From contig JAJEBQ010000047.1 of assembly GCA_022822495.1 (NCBI GenBank), positions 1 to 60,740 of the forward strand: a stretch of 60,740 nt of DNA, given 5' to 3'. Shown here piece after piece: positions 35,588 through 45,076 of this stretch (position 1 is its first letter; the number at the start of each line of letters is the position of its first letter). The position numbers and the translations under genes were made by a program. Under the pieces are notes generated by a model. It ran no database searches. It saw only the letters and a list, made by a program, of their open reading frames with translations, and was not told the DNA's origin. Origin of the DNA: Paracoccaceae bacterium (GTDB taxonomy: Bacteria; Pseudomonadota; Alphaproteobacteria; Rhodobacterales; Rhodobacteraceae).

Positions 35588-36367
35588 TTAGATCCAACCG
35601 GCGTCAACGATAAAGTTCTGAGCCGAACACATTCGTGATTGATCAGATGCCAGAAAGAGCGATAAAGCTGAAACATCTTCTGGTAAGACCCTTCCGGCTA
35701 GTCTCTGATTTTGATCAAGAGTTGCATTGGCTTTGTCATCAACCCACAAATCCAGTTGTCTTTGAGTCATAATCCAGCCAGGTACTATGGTATTGACCCT
35801 GATACTATGCTTACCCAAATCTGTCGCAAAGCATCTTGTTAATCCATGCACTCCTGCCTTCGAAGTTCCATAGATTGGTAGGTTTTGAGATCCCACAAAC
35901 CAGCTTGAGGAACCAAAATTTATGATTGAACCGCCACCTGATTCAATCATTGCAGGCAGAACGGTCTGAATAGCAAAAAAACTGTGCTTCAGATTAACCG
36001 ATATGATTGAGTTAAATTGTTCGGGTGTTACGTGAGACCATTCATGCCTCGTGTCATTTGCAGCATTATTCAGTAATGCCTTGCAGGGGCCATTGCGGTC
36101 AATAAAATCCTGAATAACTGCTTGGTAATTCTCGGTTTTGGTAATATCACAGGGGGTGAACTCAACCCTATAGCCTTTACCATTTAGTTCATCGGCCAGA
36201 GTTTGCCCTTCTGCTTGCGCGATATCTACAAACCCCACAACTGATCCCTGCTTGGCAAAATCCTCAACGAGGGATTTTCCAATTCCAGTTGCACCGCCTG
36301 AAATAAAGACATTTCTTCCTTCAAGGCAATAATATTTAACTTTGCTTAGGGGAATCGTCGTGGTCAT
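35588..36367 (-). CDS. SDR-family sugar 1-dehydrogenase (D-xylose/L-arabinose type)
   Basis: Protein of 259 residues of the short-chain dehydrogenase family. Nucleotide binding is ISGGATGIGKSLVEDFAKQG near residue 23, followed by LLNNAANDTRHEWSHVTPEQF near 98, the serine SSSWFVGSQ, the catalytic YGTSKAG near 166, and IVPGWIMTQRQ. The NNAANDxRH segment is characteristic of Caulobacter XylB-like D-xylose and related L-arabinose or galactose dehydrogenases, which make the sugar lactone. It is divergent from an aldose 1-epimerase. An SMP-30 lactonase lies 12 kb away. Substrate unproven. Confidence 0.8.
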   Translation of the reverse strand: MTTTIPLSKVKYYCLEGRNVFISGGATGIGKSLVEDFAKQGSVVGFVDIAQAEGQTLADELNGKGYRVEFTPCDITKTENYQAVIQDFIDRNGPCKALLNNAANDTRHEWSHVTPEQFNSIISVNLKHSFFAIQTVLPAMIESGGGSIINFGSSSWFVGSQNLPIYGTSKAGVHGLTRCFATDLGKHSIRVNTIVPGWIMTQRQLDLWVDDKANATLDQNQRLAGRVLPEDVSALSLFLASDQSRMCSAQNFIVDAGWI

Positions 36368-36528
36368 TTAAAGCCTTTCTATAATTATAGTTTATTGGGA
36401 AATCTGGATTTGTATCTTTTGATATTATTTTACGTGGGAGCAACCACAAATTTGTTTTGTAATTTAATTCAATTAAGGTCGGACTATAGAGCGTCAGTCA
36501 AATTGTTCTAAGTAGCCGATATATATTT

Positions 36529-37428
36529 ATGACCATAGATATTTGTTCAGGAAGTTACCGAATTCAAGTAAATCCTAGAGAAGGAGGGCAAATTGAAAAT
36601 TTCATATTTTGCGGTGGAGGTAAAGATTTAGCAATATTAAAGCCAAAACCCAGCCAGAATCATAAGCAGGATGGAATACCATTATATGGCAGTTTTGCCA
36701 TGATTCCGTTTTGTAATAGGCTTGTTCCTTCAAATATTATGACAAGTGAAGGGGAATTTTCGCTACCCAAAAATTGGGCGAATGAAGATTGTTCTATCCA
36801 TGGCATAGGGTTGAGTGAAGAATGGGAAGTGGTTGTAAAGACACAAGATTCCTGTCGCTTATCAACCTCATTGTATACCCTTGAAGGAAGGTGCGTTGGA
36901 ATAGGTATTCAGGAGCTCAAAGTATCTGAAACTGGGGGATTGACATCAAGGCTTGGTTATTTCAATAACCAGTTTGATTGGATTATGGCTGGGTTGGGTT
37001 TTCATCCCTGGTTTTATCTGAATAATGGGGATGCTGATTTCGAATTTGTAGCTGATGGAAAGTTTAAAACAGATGAAAGGCTGCTTCCCACTTCATATCA
37101 TAAGTTGGCCTGGAAAGAAGTTCGGATTAATACCCAACAAAACAATGAAATTGATACATGTTTTGCAGGTTGGGAGGGCAGGTCAATTCTATTTCTCAAA
37201 CATTGTGGGGTTGAGTTGGAATTGTCATCCAACGCCACCAATCTACACGTTTATATCAACAAGAATTTGGATGCGATTTGTATTGAACCCGTAACTCATA
37301 TAACGAACGCCATGCATGATCCCAGGTGGAACAGTTATGCCGGCATGAAGCAAGTGAACCAGGGAGAATTCATATGGCTTGATATGGCTATACGGGTTTT
37401 GAATCAACCCACACAAGCATTCGATTAA
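36529..37428 (+). CDS. Aldose 1-epimerase (galactose-mutarotase-like)
   Basis: Protein of 299 residues with the mutarotase beta-sandwich pattern: LYGSFAMIPFCNRLVPSN, the catalytic His in DCSIHGIGLSEEWEV near residue 87, a second His in GLGFHPWFYL, and the base Glu in ICIEPVTHITNAMHD near 253. It interconverts sugar anomers ahead of oxidation by the divergent SDR enzyme. Start ATG at 36529, with no strong ribosome site. Confidence 0.85.
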   Translation: MTIDICSGSYRIQVNPREGGQIENFIFCGGGKDLAILKPKPSQNHKQDGIPLYGSFAMIPFCNRLVPSNIMTSEGEFSLPKNWANEDCSIHGIGLSEEWEVVVKTQDSCRLSTSLYTLEGRCVGIGIQELKVSETGGLTSRLGYFNNQFDWIMAGLGFHPWFYLNNGDADFEFVADGKFKTDERLLPTSYHKLAWKEVRINTQQNNEIDTCFAGWEGRSILFLKHCGVELELSSNATNLHVYINKNLDAICIEPVTHITNAMHDPRWNSYAGMKQVNQGEFIWLDMAIRVLNQPTQAFD

Positions 37429-37587
37429 GCCGAAAACACCAAAACAAGAAATTCCATAATGATTTTTCGGTTTTTAAATGTTCTAGCAGAGTTATTGTCA
37501 CACCTAAATTTATTGTAGATTTGAAAAATCATTTTCGATTTTCGAAAAGATGATAATTGAAATTACATCAATGATTATATTTTATTC

Positions 37588-38841
37588 ATGCCAATAATAT
37601 CAAGGAAAATAGAAAACACTGTATTGGATACGCTGAAGTCATTTCCGGTAGTTTATTTGAATGGTCCCAGACAAGCAGGAAAAACCACGCTCGCAAAGGT
37701 ACTGTTGAACAAGAAATTTAAAGCGAATTTCATTACCTTTGATGATTGGGTGGAGCGAGTAGCAGCGAAACAAAATCCTTTGGAGTACATCCAGGCGACA
37801 GGTACGCCTTTAATTATTGGCGAAGTGCAACTTGTACCGGAAATTTTTCGACCACTAAAAAAAATAGTAGATGAAAATCGTCAGAAAGGCTTGATAGAAA
37901 ATCTAAACAGCAATGGCCAATATTTACTAACAGGATCAGCCAATTTAGTTGCGATGCCCGAACTGGCAAATGCCATGGTCGGTAGAATGGCAACGCTGAC
38001 TCTTCTCCCATTAAGTTATAACGAAATATTAGGTACGTCCTCAAATTTTATTGACCGTTGTTTCAACAAGGATTTTACCAATATTAGGCCTAAAAAGCTA
38101 TCTCTTATAGAAGCTATACGGCAAGCTAGTTTTCCAGAGGCATCCCGGTTGGACGATAACATACGCAATGCGTGGTACAATAACTACATCCAAAAAATCA
38201 CTCTTGAAGACCCACAGTTCCTATATAATTTGGATAAGGCGGAATCAATGCCATTACTACTAAGCTCTCTTGCTATTCGAGCCGGAAGTTTAGTAAATGA
38301 TGCAAACATAAGCCGTGAGATTGGTTTGTCTTCAGTATCTGTCCGAAAATACAGGGGGCTGTTGAATGATACATTTGTAACATATTCGCTAAAACCTTGG
38401 CATAGAGCCAAGATCAAACGTTTGGTTAAATCACCAAAGATTTATTTTCATGACACCATGCTTCTTTGTCATTTGTTAGGGCAAAAACCTGAACATATAC
38501 TAGAGAAAAGCCCACACAAGTTTGGACATATCCTTGAAAACTTTATTTTTACGGAGTTGTTGAAAAATATTCACGCAAGTGGCTCCTTGATCAATTTGGG
38601 ATTTTATCAAACAAACGACGGGAAAGAAGTTGATTTTGTTTTGGAAAAAAATCAAAAAATAATTGCAATCGAAGTTAAAAACTCAGAACAGATAACAAGT
38701 AGGGATATTTCTGGTATCAAGACTTTACAGCAAAGTGCCGGAAAGGAAATTCATTGCGGTATCGTCTTATGTAATACACCACGTGTGATCCCAATTGATA
38801 AGAATATATACCTACTCCCAATAAATGCCTTATGGCAATGA
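37588..38841 (+). CDS. AAA-family ATPase with DUF4143
   Basis: Protein of 417 residues, the normal length of this family. AAA part: Walker A NGPRQAGKTTLAK at residues 25-37 and the Walker B region PLIIGEVQLVPE at 75-86, where the usual Asp-Glu of IDEIQ is Gly-Glu. LLTGSANLVAMPELANAMVGR is the sensor region. C-terminal DUF4143 carries the PD-(D/E)xK-like core (FYQTNDGKEVDFVLEKNQ and IAIEVKNS). Function of the family is unknown, sometimes linked to toxin-antitoxin or anti-phage context. The metallophosphatase pseudogene follows. Confidence 0.85.
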   Translation: MPIISRKIENTVLDTLKSFPVVYLNGPRQAGKTTLAKVLLNKKFKANFITFDDWVERVAAKQNPLEYIQATGTPLIIGEVQLVPEIFRPLKKIVDENRQKGLIENLNSNGQYLLTGSANLVAMPELANAMVGRMATLTLLPLSYNEILGTSSNFIDRCFNKDFTNIRPKKLSLIEAIRQASFPEASRLDDNIRNAWYNNYIQKITLEDPQFLYNLDKAESMPLLLSSLAIRAGSLVNDANISREIGLSSVSVRKYRGLLNDTFVTYSLKPWHRAKIKRLVKSPKIYFHDTMLLCHLLGQKPEHILEKSPHKFGHILENFIFTELLKNIHASGSLINLGFYQTNDGKEVDFVLEKNQKIIAIEVKNSEQITSRDISGIKTLQQSAGKEIHCGIVLCNTPRVIPIDKNIYLLPINALWQ

Positions 38842-38848
38842 TACATTT

Positions 38849-39623
38849 ATGAAGATCATCACTTACAGCGACTTGCACCTTGAGTTCGGGGTTGATTTTC
38901 AACTTGATGCGTCAACCGATGCGGATGTTATGATATTGGCTGGGGATATTATTGTTCTTGGTAACAATCGACCGTTGGAACGACTATTATCGAACCTGGA
39001 TAAACCGTTTCTATATGTCCTGGGTAATCATGAATATTATACCAGAACACCAATGAAAGAAGAAGTCAACCGTTTCAGAAATTGGCTCCCAACATTACCC
39101 GCAAGTCTACTTGCTACAGGATGAAGCCGTGACCATTGATGATATTCATTTTTTTGGTGGAACTATGTGGACTGATTATTGTGATGGTAATGCGATGCAT
39201 ATGTTGTATGCCAGAAACATGATGCAGGATTATCAACTGATAATGGAGAATGAATTCACTAAATTAACCCCGGATTATACCGCTATTCTTCATAAAGATT
39301 TTGTTGACAAACTGGTAGCTTGGTTTGAGGAGAATCTGTCAGGCACCAGAGTGGTCATATCGCACCATGCGCCCGTTATAAACCCACACACACGGTATGG
39401 AAAAAGCCCTTTGAGACATGCCTTCAACTCCCTTGACATGATCGATATTATTGAAACATACCAACCCGCCTTATGGGTCTATGGCCATACCCACGAATGT
39501 GATGATCAAAGAATTGGGAAGACCAGAGTTATTTCAAACCAGCGTGGATATCCCAATGAAAAAACGGGCTTTTCGGGTGGGGGATTTGATCCAAATGGAG
39601 TTCCAATAAGTATTGAGCGTTAA
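38849..39623 (+). pseudogene. Metallophosphatase, broken by one frameshift
   Basis: The first frame (from ATG at 38849) carries YSDLHLEF and ILAGDIIV with GNHEYY, the first calcineurin-type phosphoesterase metal motifs. It closes at a TGA at 39122-39124. The second frame (from within 39111) continues with FFGGTMWTDY, VVISHHAP and VYGHTHECDD, the remaining motifs. The expected joint product is RFRNWLPQ...YLLQDEAVT, so one base was lost or gained between about 39075 and 39100. All catalytic motifs survive, so the lesion is recent or a sequence error. Starts 8 bp after the ATPase. Confidence 0.75.
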
Positions 39624-39681
39624 GCTTGTATGTTGAAAATTATCTTCGATTAAGTATTGCTGACAATCATTTGATACGAAA

Positions 39682-39703
39682 AAGGGGGCTCATTAGCCCC
39701 CTT
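39682..39703. terminator. Bidirectional rho-independent terminator
   Basis: AAGGGGGCT, loop CATT and AGCCCCCTT form a perfect 9 bp GC-rich stem between two convergent genes (metallophosphatase stop at 39623 and small membrane gene stop at 39725). An A-run precedes it and Ts follow on the other strand. Confidence 0.85.
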
Positions 39704-39724
39704 AAACATCTGGTTATCGACATA

Positions 39725-39943
39725 TTAGTCGTTTTCTATGGCATTGATGATATTTTTCGAATCACCATATTTTTTGACCTTCTCATTTTGACGACTAAGT
39801 TCCATGCGGAATGTGGTAATATGCCACCAAATCCAGAAAGCCAAGGCAATGATCAATAGAATCCATTCCATGCCCTGAAAGGGGTAAATTGCCCCTACGC
39901 CGGCAAGGTCCACTGCCCAGGATGATACTCCAGTTGTACTCAT
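39725..39943 (-). CDS. Small single-span membrane protein downstream of amtB
   Basis: Protein of 72 residues with one transmembrane segment (MEWILLIIALAFWIWWHITTF, about residues 24-44) and a charged tail (RMELSRQNEKVKKYGD). Translation starts with a perfect AAGGAG site 19 bp after amtB, so it is clearly an operon partner. Not a GlnK protein. The family is not recognised; a small partner of the ammonium channel is a reasonable guess. Confidence 0.75.
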   Translation of the reverse strand: MSTTGVSSWAVDLAGVGAIYPFQGMEWILLIIALAFWIWWHITTFRMELSRQNEKVKKYGDSKNIINAIEND

Positions 39944-39962
39944 GATTTACTCCTTTCAATTA

Positions 39963-41324
39963 CTACTTACCATTTGCCATGGCAATTTCTGCTTCACGGA
40001 CTTCTCTTGCAGCGGCTTCTTCTTCCATTGCAGTACCAAAGTCCAGACCCATCAATTCTACTTCCTTTGGAATTCTCAACAACCCAAAGGCATGCAAAAT
40101 CTTGGAGGCAATATAACCAGGCAGGAAACCTAACACACCAAACATTATGATGGCTCCGATAAAGTTACCCAATGGATTAATGGTTGCATACCCTTCATAG
40201 GGTGAACTTGGGTGTCCCCAAAGAACAAAGCCACAAATTACCAAACCAATGAAACCGGCATAACCATGTACAGCCACAGCGCCTACAGCATCATCAATCT
40301 TGAACTTGTTCTCAACCCAATAATGCAACTTATAAGCAAAGTAGGTTCCTACACCCCCTATAATCATTGCCTGAATCGGATGATAAAGGTCATTACCTGC
40401 CGAAGCAGTAATGATTCCTGCCAAACCTCCTGAATAGGTCCAGAAAGCGTTTCCTTTGGAAGCAAAATATCCCATCATCATCCCGCCAGATAACGACATC
40501 AGGAAATTAAAGGTTATTGCCCCCAGAGTGGTTGGCGTCAGATAGATTGTGGTTGCCGTCCAGGTTTCACCAGTAATTTCTCCACCTATTCCCTCTGGAG
40601 ATATCAATGGTACATTACAGGCAACATAGAAACCCCAAAAGCCAGTATAAATCAGAAATAGGCCTACACAAACCAACCAAGGGTTATGCGGAAGAATATC
40701 TCTGGGTTTACCATCCGCTGAGAATTTTCCTAACCTCGGTCCCAAAACGACCAACACACCTAGTGCAAATCCTCCAGCAACTGCGTGAATGACTCCACTG
40801 GCATAGGCATCGTGGTATCCTAGAATTTGAACCATCCAACCGGCATAATGCCAACCCCAAGCAGCATCTATAATCCAGGCACCAGAACCAATAAGTACTG
40901 CAAGTATCCAAAATGCCCCCGAATTGATCCTCTCAATTACCGATCCAGATACAATTGATGCCGCGGTCCATGAAAAGAGCAGGAAAGCTGCCCAGAAAAC
41001 ACCTGTAATCCTATCGCTTAGGTTGGTTCCCATAATGTCTGAAACCGGAGCATTGGCATTAGCTGCCTCCCATTCAATTCCACCAGTAATGAAAGGGCCG
41101 TTTGGCAATGCCCAATAAATCCACCAACCGAAAAAAAAGAACGTTATTGTCACCAGCGGTATCAACATTGAATTTTTCAGTAGAGTGTGCATATGATTTC
41201 GACGCCTGCTCGCGCCCACCTCATACATACAGAATCCTACGTGAATCAAAAACATGAGAGCTACGGTCAACCAGTAGTAAAACTCGGTAAATATCGTAGT
41301 CAATGCGTCAAGATTGTTTCCCAT
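39963..41324 (-). CDS. amtB: Ammonium transporter
   Basis: Inner-membrane channel of 453 residues with eleven predicted helices. The two pore histidines are visible in SGVIHAVAGGF and AVAVHGYAGF, and the inner GSVIERINSGAF and GWWIYWALP match the family. The N-terminal ATG is taken at 41324 (AAAGGAAG upstream); a longer frame to 41504 adds 60 residues with no membrane signal and a poor start. The neighbouring 72-residue membrane protein shares the transcript. AmtB fits the nitrogen theme of the glx cluster. Confidence 0.92.
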   Translation of the reverse strand: MGNNLDALTTIFTEFYYWLTVALMFLIHVGFCMYEVGASRRRNHMHTLLKNSMLIPLVTITFFFFGWWIYWALPNGPFITGGIEWEAANANAPVSDIMGTNLSDRITGVFWAAFLLFSWTAASIVSGSVIERINSGAFWILAVLIGSGAWIIDAAWGWHYAGWMVQILGYHDAYASGVIHAVAGGFALGVLVVLGPRLGKFSADGKPRDILPHNPWLVCVGLFLIYTGFWGFYVACNVPLISPEGIGGEITGETWTATTIYLTPTTLGAITFNFLMSLSGGMMMGYFASKGNAFWTYSGGLAGIITASAGNDLYHPIQAMIIGGVGTYFAYKLHYWVENKFKIDDAVGAVAVHGYAGFIGLVICGFVLWGHPSSPYEGYATINPLGNFIGAIIMFGVLGFLPGYIASKILHAFGLLRIPKEVELMGLDFGTAMEEEAAAREVREAEIAMANGK

Positions 41325-41547
41325 AATTCTTCCTTTATAAATTTTACAATGACACGGGAAACTGTTTGCAGGGTTTAGCTCTGGAGACTTTTTACTTGCT
41401 ACAGATATAACCGCATAGCTCCCCAGATAACCACTTAGAAAATTCCAAACAAACGCCTGTAAACAAAAACATAAAAATATCCTAAGCGAATATCTTAATG
41501 TCAAATATAAACTATAAATCCAAAAAATAGAATAAGTTTTCTATAAA

Positions 41548-42691
41548 CAGGGCTAACGTTATTGAATTGCCCCGAATTTGGTAAGGAGTCCAGCCAAACG
41601 GATGAGTTTCAACACATGGTTGTCATACCATCCCGCTTTTTTCAGTCTTCCTCGTATTGATTTGGTCTTCTTATCTTTGAACAACCGGGCCAAATTGAGG
41701 GACAACCTCTGTATCACTGTTCGATTCTCCGGCCCTGGCCCATACGATTTCTCAGATCATCCTCATTCATGGCGATCTCAAGTACCCAGTGTAGCGAGTT
41801 TTCAAGGGCCGAATGGGACCGCACATGCAGGCTTAACGGCTCAGGTTCCCGTCTCTTGTTCATGATATAAAGAGCGAGTCTCCGTGTTCGGCGTAACCCG
41901 AATATCCCGTGTTGCGGTAACCGATTCCATCGCCGCCAAGGACAGCCCATAATGCTCGTGTCCCTAATCAATCTTAGGACACACCGTAGCGGTACGGATA
42001 TCCATCCGTCCAGGCCTCGAGTCAACATCTAGCGTCGAAACCTGAATCGTCACCGCCTGATCACAATCTTCAAGAAAGCGTTTTCGGTTTGCCCTTCAGG
42101 GCACAAATAGTAGCACCACCGGCATCGGTTATCGCCCCGCGATCTCTCGTTGTGGAAGCATCGCATCCAAAGTCACCGTCCGCCCCCGGGTATCAAGCAC
42201 GGCCGGAGGGGCTATGATCGCGTTTGATTGACCGTCGACTTTCGCTTGAGCAATACCCATTGTGTCCCTGCTGAAAACGCATGGACCAGAGGCAAGGTCT
42301 GGCGATCAGTCTCATCAGCACAGGAGGGACGCAAAGCTTGGCCATCAAACGCAAGAACATCACCGGTGATATCATCCTCTCGAAGCCGATTGTTGAGTCC
42401 CTCAACCCAGGCAACCGAGAGACGAGCCAGGGTCTGGCCAAGGTCCCTCGGGGCGATACAATTGAAGAGATCGGACAACGCCTCAGGGATCGACAGACCC
42501 TGTTTCAGGGCCATGAAAACGCGCAGAAAATCTTCCTTGAAACGGCCATATTGAGCCCTGTCGGTACCGGTTTCACCGCCCGAAATTACACTCAATAGGG
42601 CAATCATCAGCATCTCATGAAGATTGTGGCGGGTTGCGTTACTATGTCGGGGATCGCTCATTCCCTCGAAAATAGGGGAATAATTTGGCAT
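41548..42691 (-). mobile_element. Degenerate ISAs1-family insertion sequence
   Basis: On the minus strand from ATG at 42691 the first frame (159 residues) shows the ISAs1 transposase N-terminus: FEGMSDPRHSNATRHNLHE and LAFDGQALRPSC, then frames shift at about 42230. Continuations in other frames include APPAVLDTRGRTVTLDAMLP, SHSALENSLHWVLEIAMNEDD and ARLFKDKKTKSIRGRLKKAG. At least three frameshifts or stops make it inactive. The left edge CAGGGCTA at 41548 matches the end of the element at 1-212; the right edge could not be fixed. Same subfamily as the window-start copy. Confidence 0.75.
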
Positions 42692-42789
42692 CTTTTTGCT
42701 TCATTTTATTGTTGTCATTTTTGAGGCCGTAGGGGATTAAATCCTTAAAATGAAAAAATATAGTGAATTTGAAAATGACTGCCCTACAA

Positions 42790-43512
42790 TTAAACCTGTT
42801 TTTGAACCTGCTGAGCCAATTCTTTCAAGCTGTTGAATTTGAATTTGACAGTTGGCAATTTTTCTGGAGTTTTTGTAGCACCAAATCCTTCTTTCTGGTA
42901 TCTCCGATGAATCCAGCAATTGTCAAGGTCAAACTGATTTGCCGGTAGATGGTCATGAAACAGACTTTCAGCCACATGAAGTATTTGGTTTTTAGCAATT
43001 CCCTCGCTAGCCAGATTTTCCAGCATGAATTCAAAGTTTCTTGGATTTGGTTTGTAGGAACCGACCTGTTCTGCCGTATAAATATAATCAAAGTTAACTG
43101 ACAACTTTTGATTGGATTTTGCAAAGCTGGACCCATCCACATTGGAAAGGATTGCCAGTTGAAAATGCTTTTTTAGTACTTTCAACGCCTCGACTGAATC
43201 TTTGAACGCAGGCCACGTACCAACTGAATGGCCATATTTTATGCTCTCGTCAACATCAATCGAAATATTCCATTGACCGGCAATGTCTTGGTAAACTTTT
43301 GCCAAAAGGTCTGAATACTTCATGGTTGGGTATCTGGCTTGTATCCGGGACTCACAAATTGCATGAATTTCCAGAATTGTATCTGCTTGCAGGGCGGAAT
43401 TTAGTCTGCAAGTCAAAGGTTTTAAATTCTCAACTATTCCAGTTTCCCAATCAATAAGGGTGCCATAGCAATCAAAAGAAAATACTTTGTAATCATTTAA
43501 ACGCATCGGCAT
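42790..43512 (-). CDS. Haloacid-dehalogenase-like hydrolase (type II)
   Basis: Protein of 240 residues with the HAD motifs: FSFDCYGTLIDWE (nucleophile Asp14), SNVDGSSF near 118, GSYKPNPRNFEF near 149 and an acidic final motif in DLDNCWIHRRYQ. The CYGTLIDW and the N-terminal cap fit 2-haloacid dehalogenase type II proteins, many of which act on other phosphorylated or halogenated acids. Start ATG at 43512, with a second Met at residue 3. The stop is just outside the ISAs1 remnant. Confidence 0.8.
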   Translation of the reverse strand: MPMRLNDYKVFSFDCYGTLIDWETGIVENLKPLTCRLNSALQADTILEIHAICESRIQARYPTMKYSDLLAKVYQDIAGQWNISIDVDESIKYGHSVGTWPAFKDSVEALKVLKKHFQLAILSNVDGSSFAKSNQKLSVNFDYIYTAEQVGSYKPNPRNFEFMLENLASEGIAKNQILHVAESLFHDHLPANQFDLDNCWIHRRYQKEGFGATKTPEKLPTVKFKFNSLKELAQQVQKQV

Positions 43513-43824
43513 CTCCGTTTGCTATCAGAAACATGTCCACTAGACTAACGTTCGGTTTTTGTCCAAACATCCGCAGGTTTGGTTTACTTCCAAGTTTATG
43601 AATTCAAGACTAACGATCAAGAGTTAACCATGTAAGCAAGATTATGATACAACCAATCAAAAAATCCTACGGCTCACTGAATTTCCTATTTTTATGCTGG
43701 GATTTTATTGTATAACAAAACAAAATTTACATTACTTCGTTTCCATTTATTTTACTGATTTTGGAACCAGGTAGTTTGTGAGTTAATTTATCGTATCTGA
43801 AATTAGGTTAGGGAACAGTTTTTC
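43513..43824. other. Divergent intergenic region
   Basis: About 312 bp between the HAD gene and the response regulator. It must hold both promoters. A single inverted repeat (CCAAAC at 43563, GTTTGG at 43577) stands out and could be an operator or hairpin. Nothing else recognised. Confidence 0.5.
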
Positions 43825-44988
43825 ATGTCAAGACCACACAAGATTTTAGTCGTTGACGACGAACCGGATCTTGAACCTTTGGTCCTCCAAAGGATGCGAA
43901 AGGAAATTAGAAGCAAAACCTATGAATTTGCCTTTGCAGGCAATGGAGTTGAGGCGCTTGACCAACTTAATACGGATGAAGATATTGATATAGTTTTATC
44001 AGATATTAACATGCCCAAAATGGATGGATTAACCCTTCTTGAGCAAATCCCCAGTGTAAACCCAAACATCAGGTCCGTGATTGTTTCAGCCTATGGTGAT
44101 ATGAAAAACATCAGATTGGCCATGAACCGAGGTGCCTTTGATTTTGTAACCAAACCCATTGATTTCTCAGACTTGAAAACGACCATTGAAAGAACAGCAA
44201 AGCATCTCGAATTATGGCGTGAGGCCTTGGCGGCCAGGGATAAACTTACCTCAATAAGAAATGAACTGTCCATTGCCGACAAGATGCAACAATCCATTTT
44301 ACCCAGAATCTTTCCCAAGGGCCAAAATTTCAAACTTGCTGGAACTATGTTGCCAGCTCGAAATGTGGGTGGAGATTTTTTTGACATCATTAATTGTGGG
44401 GACAACAAGTTCGGCATTGTGATAGCTGATGTTTCAGATAAAGGGGTTCCGGCAGCAATGTTCATGATGTCGAGTAGAACTCTTATGAAAGGTTCAGCCA
44501 TAGGGAATAAGGACCCTGCTGATGTTTTGCAGGAAGTTAACAGTCTTTTGATTGATGATAATGAAACTGGGATGTTTGTAACTGTATTTTATTGCGTGGT
44601 AAATCCCAATAATGGTCGAATCACCTTCTCAAATGGGGGCCATAATCCTCCCTTGGTCGTCAAGCCAGATGGCAGTTCGATGTTCTTGTCAACAGAAAGT
44701 GGGGTTGCTCTGGGGATGTTTGGAGATATTGATTTCAAAACCCAGAACTATACACTGCAACCGAATGAGAGAGTTGTATTCTATACTGACGGAGTTACAG
44801 AAGCAATGAATGCTGAAGACAATTTGTTTGGCAATAATAGATTAAAAGAAGTCGTCAAGAATAACAGGGATTTGAATATTGAATATTTTAATCAAGCCAT
44901 TGTAAATGCGGTTAATGAATTTTCTCATGGTGTTCCTCAAACTGACGACATAACATGCATATCGCTTCATTATGATGGACCCCTTTAG
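43825..44988 (+). CDS. Response regulator with PP2C (SpoIIE) phosphatase output
   Basis: Protein of 387 residues. Receiver domain at 1-125 with the phosphoacceptor D60 (IVLSDINMPKMDG), DD near residue 11 and the conserved K in VTKPIDFSDL. A short helical linker (LELWREALAARDKLT, MQQSILPR) leads to a PP2C domain with ARNVGGDFFDI, IADVSDKGVPAAMF, FSNGGHNPPLV and FYTDGVTEAMN, plus TDDITCI at the end. Such proteins control partner-switching anti-sigma pathways; no anti-sigma gene is in the window. First gene of a signalling set. Confidence 0.92.
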   Translation: MSRPHKILVVDDEPDLEPLVLQRMRKEIRSKTYEFAFAGNGVEALDQLNTDEDIDIVLSDINMPKMDGLTLLEQIPSVNPNIRSVIVSAYGDMKNIRLAMNRGAFDFVTKPIDFSDLKTTIERTAKHLELWREALAARDKLTSIRNELSIADKMQQSILPRIFPKGQNFKLAGTMLPARNVGGDFFDIINCGDNKFGIVIADVSDKGVPAAMFMMSSRTLMKGSAIGNKDPADVLQEVNSLLIDDNETGMFVTVFYCVVNPNNGRITFSNGGHNPPLVVKPDGSSMFLSTESGVALGMFGDIDFKTQNYTLQPNERVVFYTDGVTEAMNAEDNLFGNNRLKEVVKNNRDLNIEYFNQAIVNAVNEFSHGVPQTDDITCISLHYDGPL

Positions 44989-45076
44989 ATATTTTGAACG
45001 TCCGATTTCAAAGTGGGCACAGGTAAATCTTGTCTCGTGAAAATTATATAACTGTTTTTAAGAGCATCCTAAGAGT

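Noticed and set aside
39111..39623. Second metallophosphatase frame as an independent gene
   Set aside because: It lacks the N-terminal metal motifs and continues directly from the first frame, so it is one broken gene.
41325..41547. Sigma-54 promoter upstream of amtB
   Set aside because: No TGGCAC-N5-TTGC-like match was found on the minus strand.
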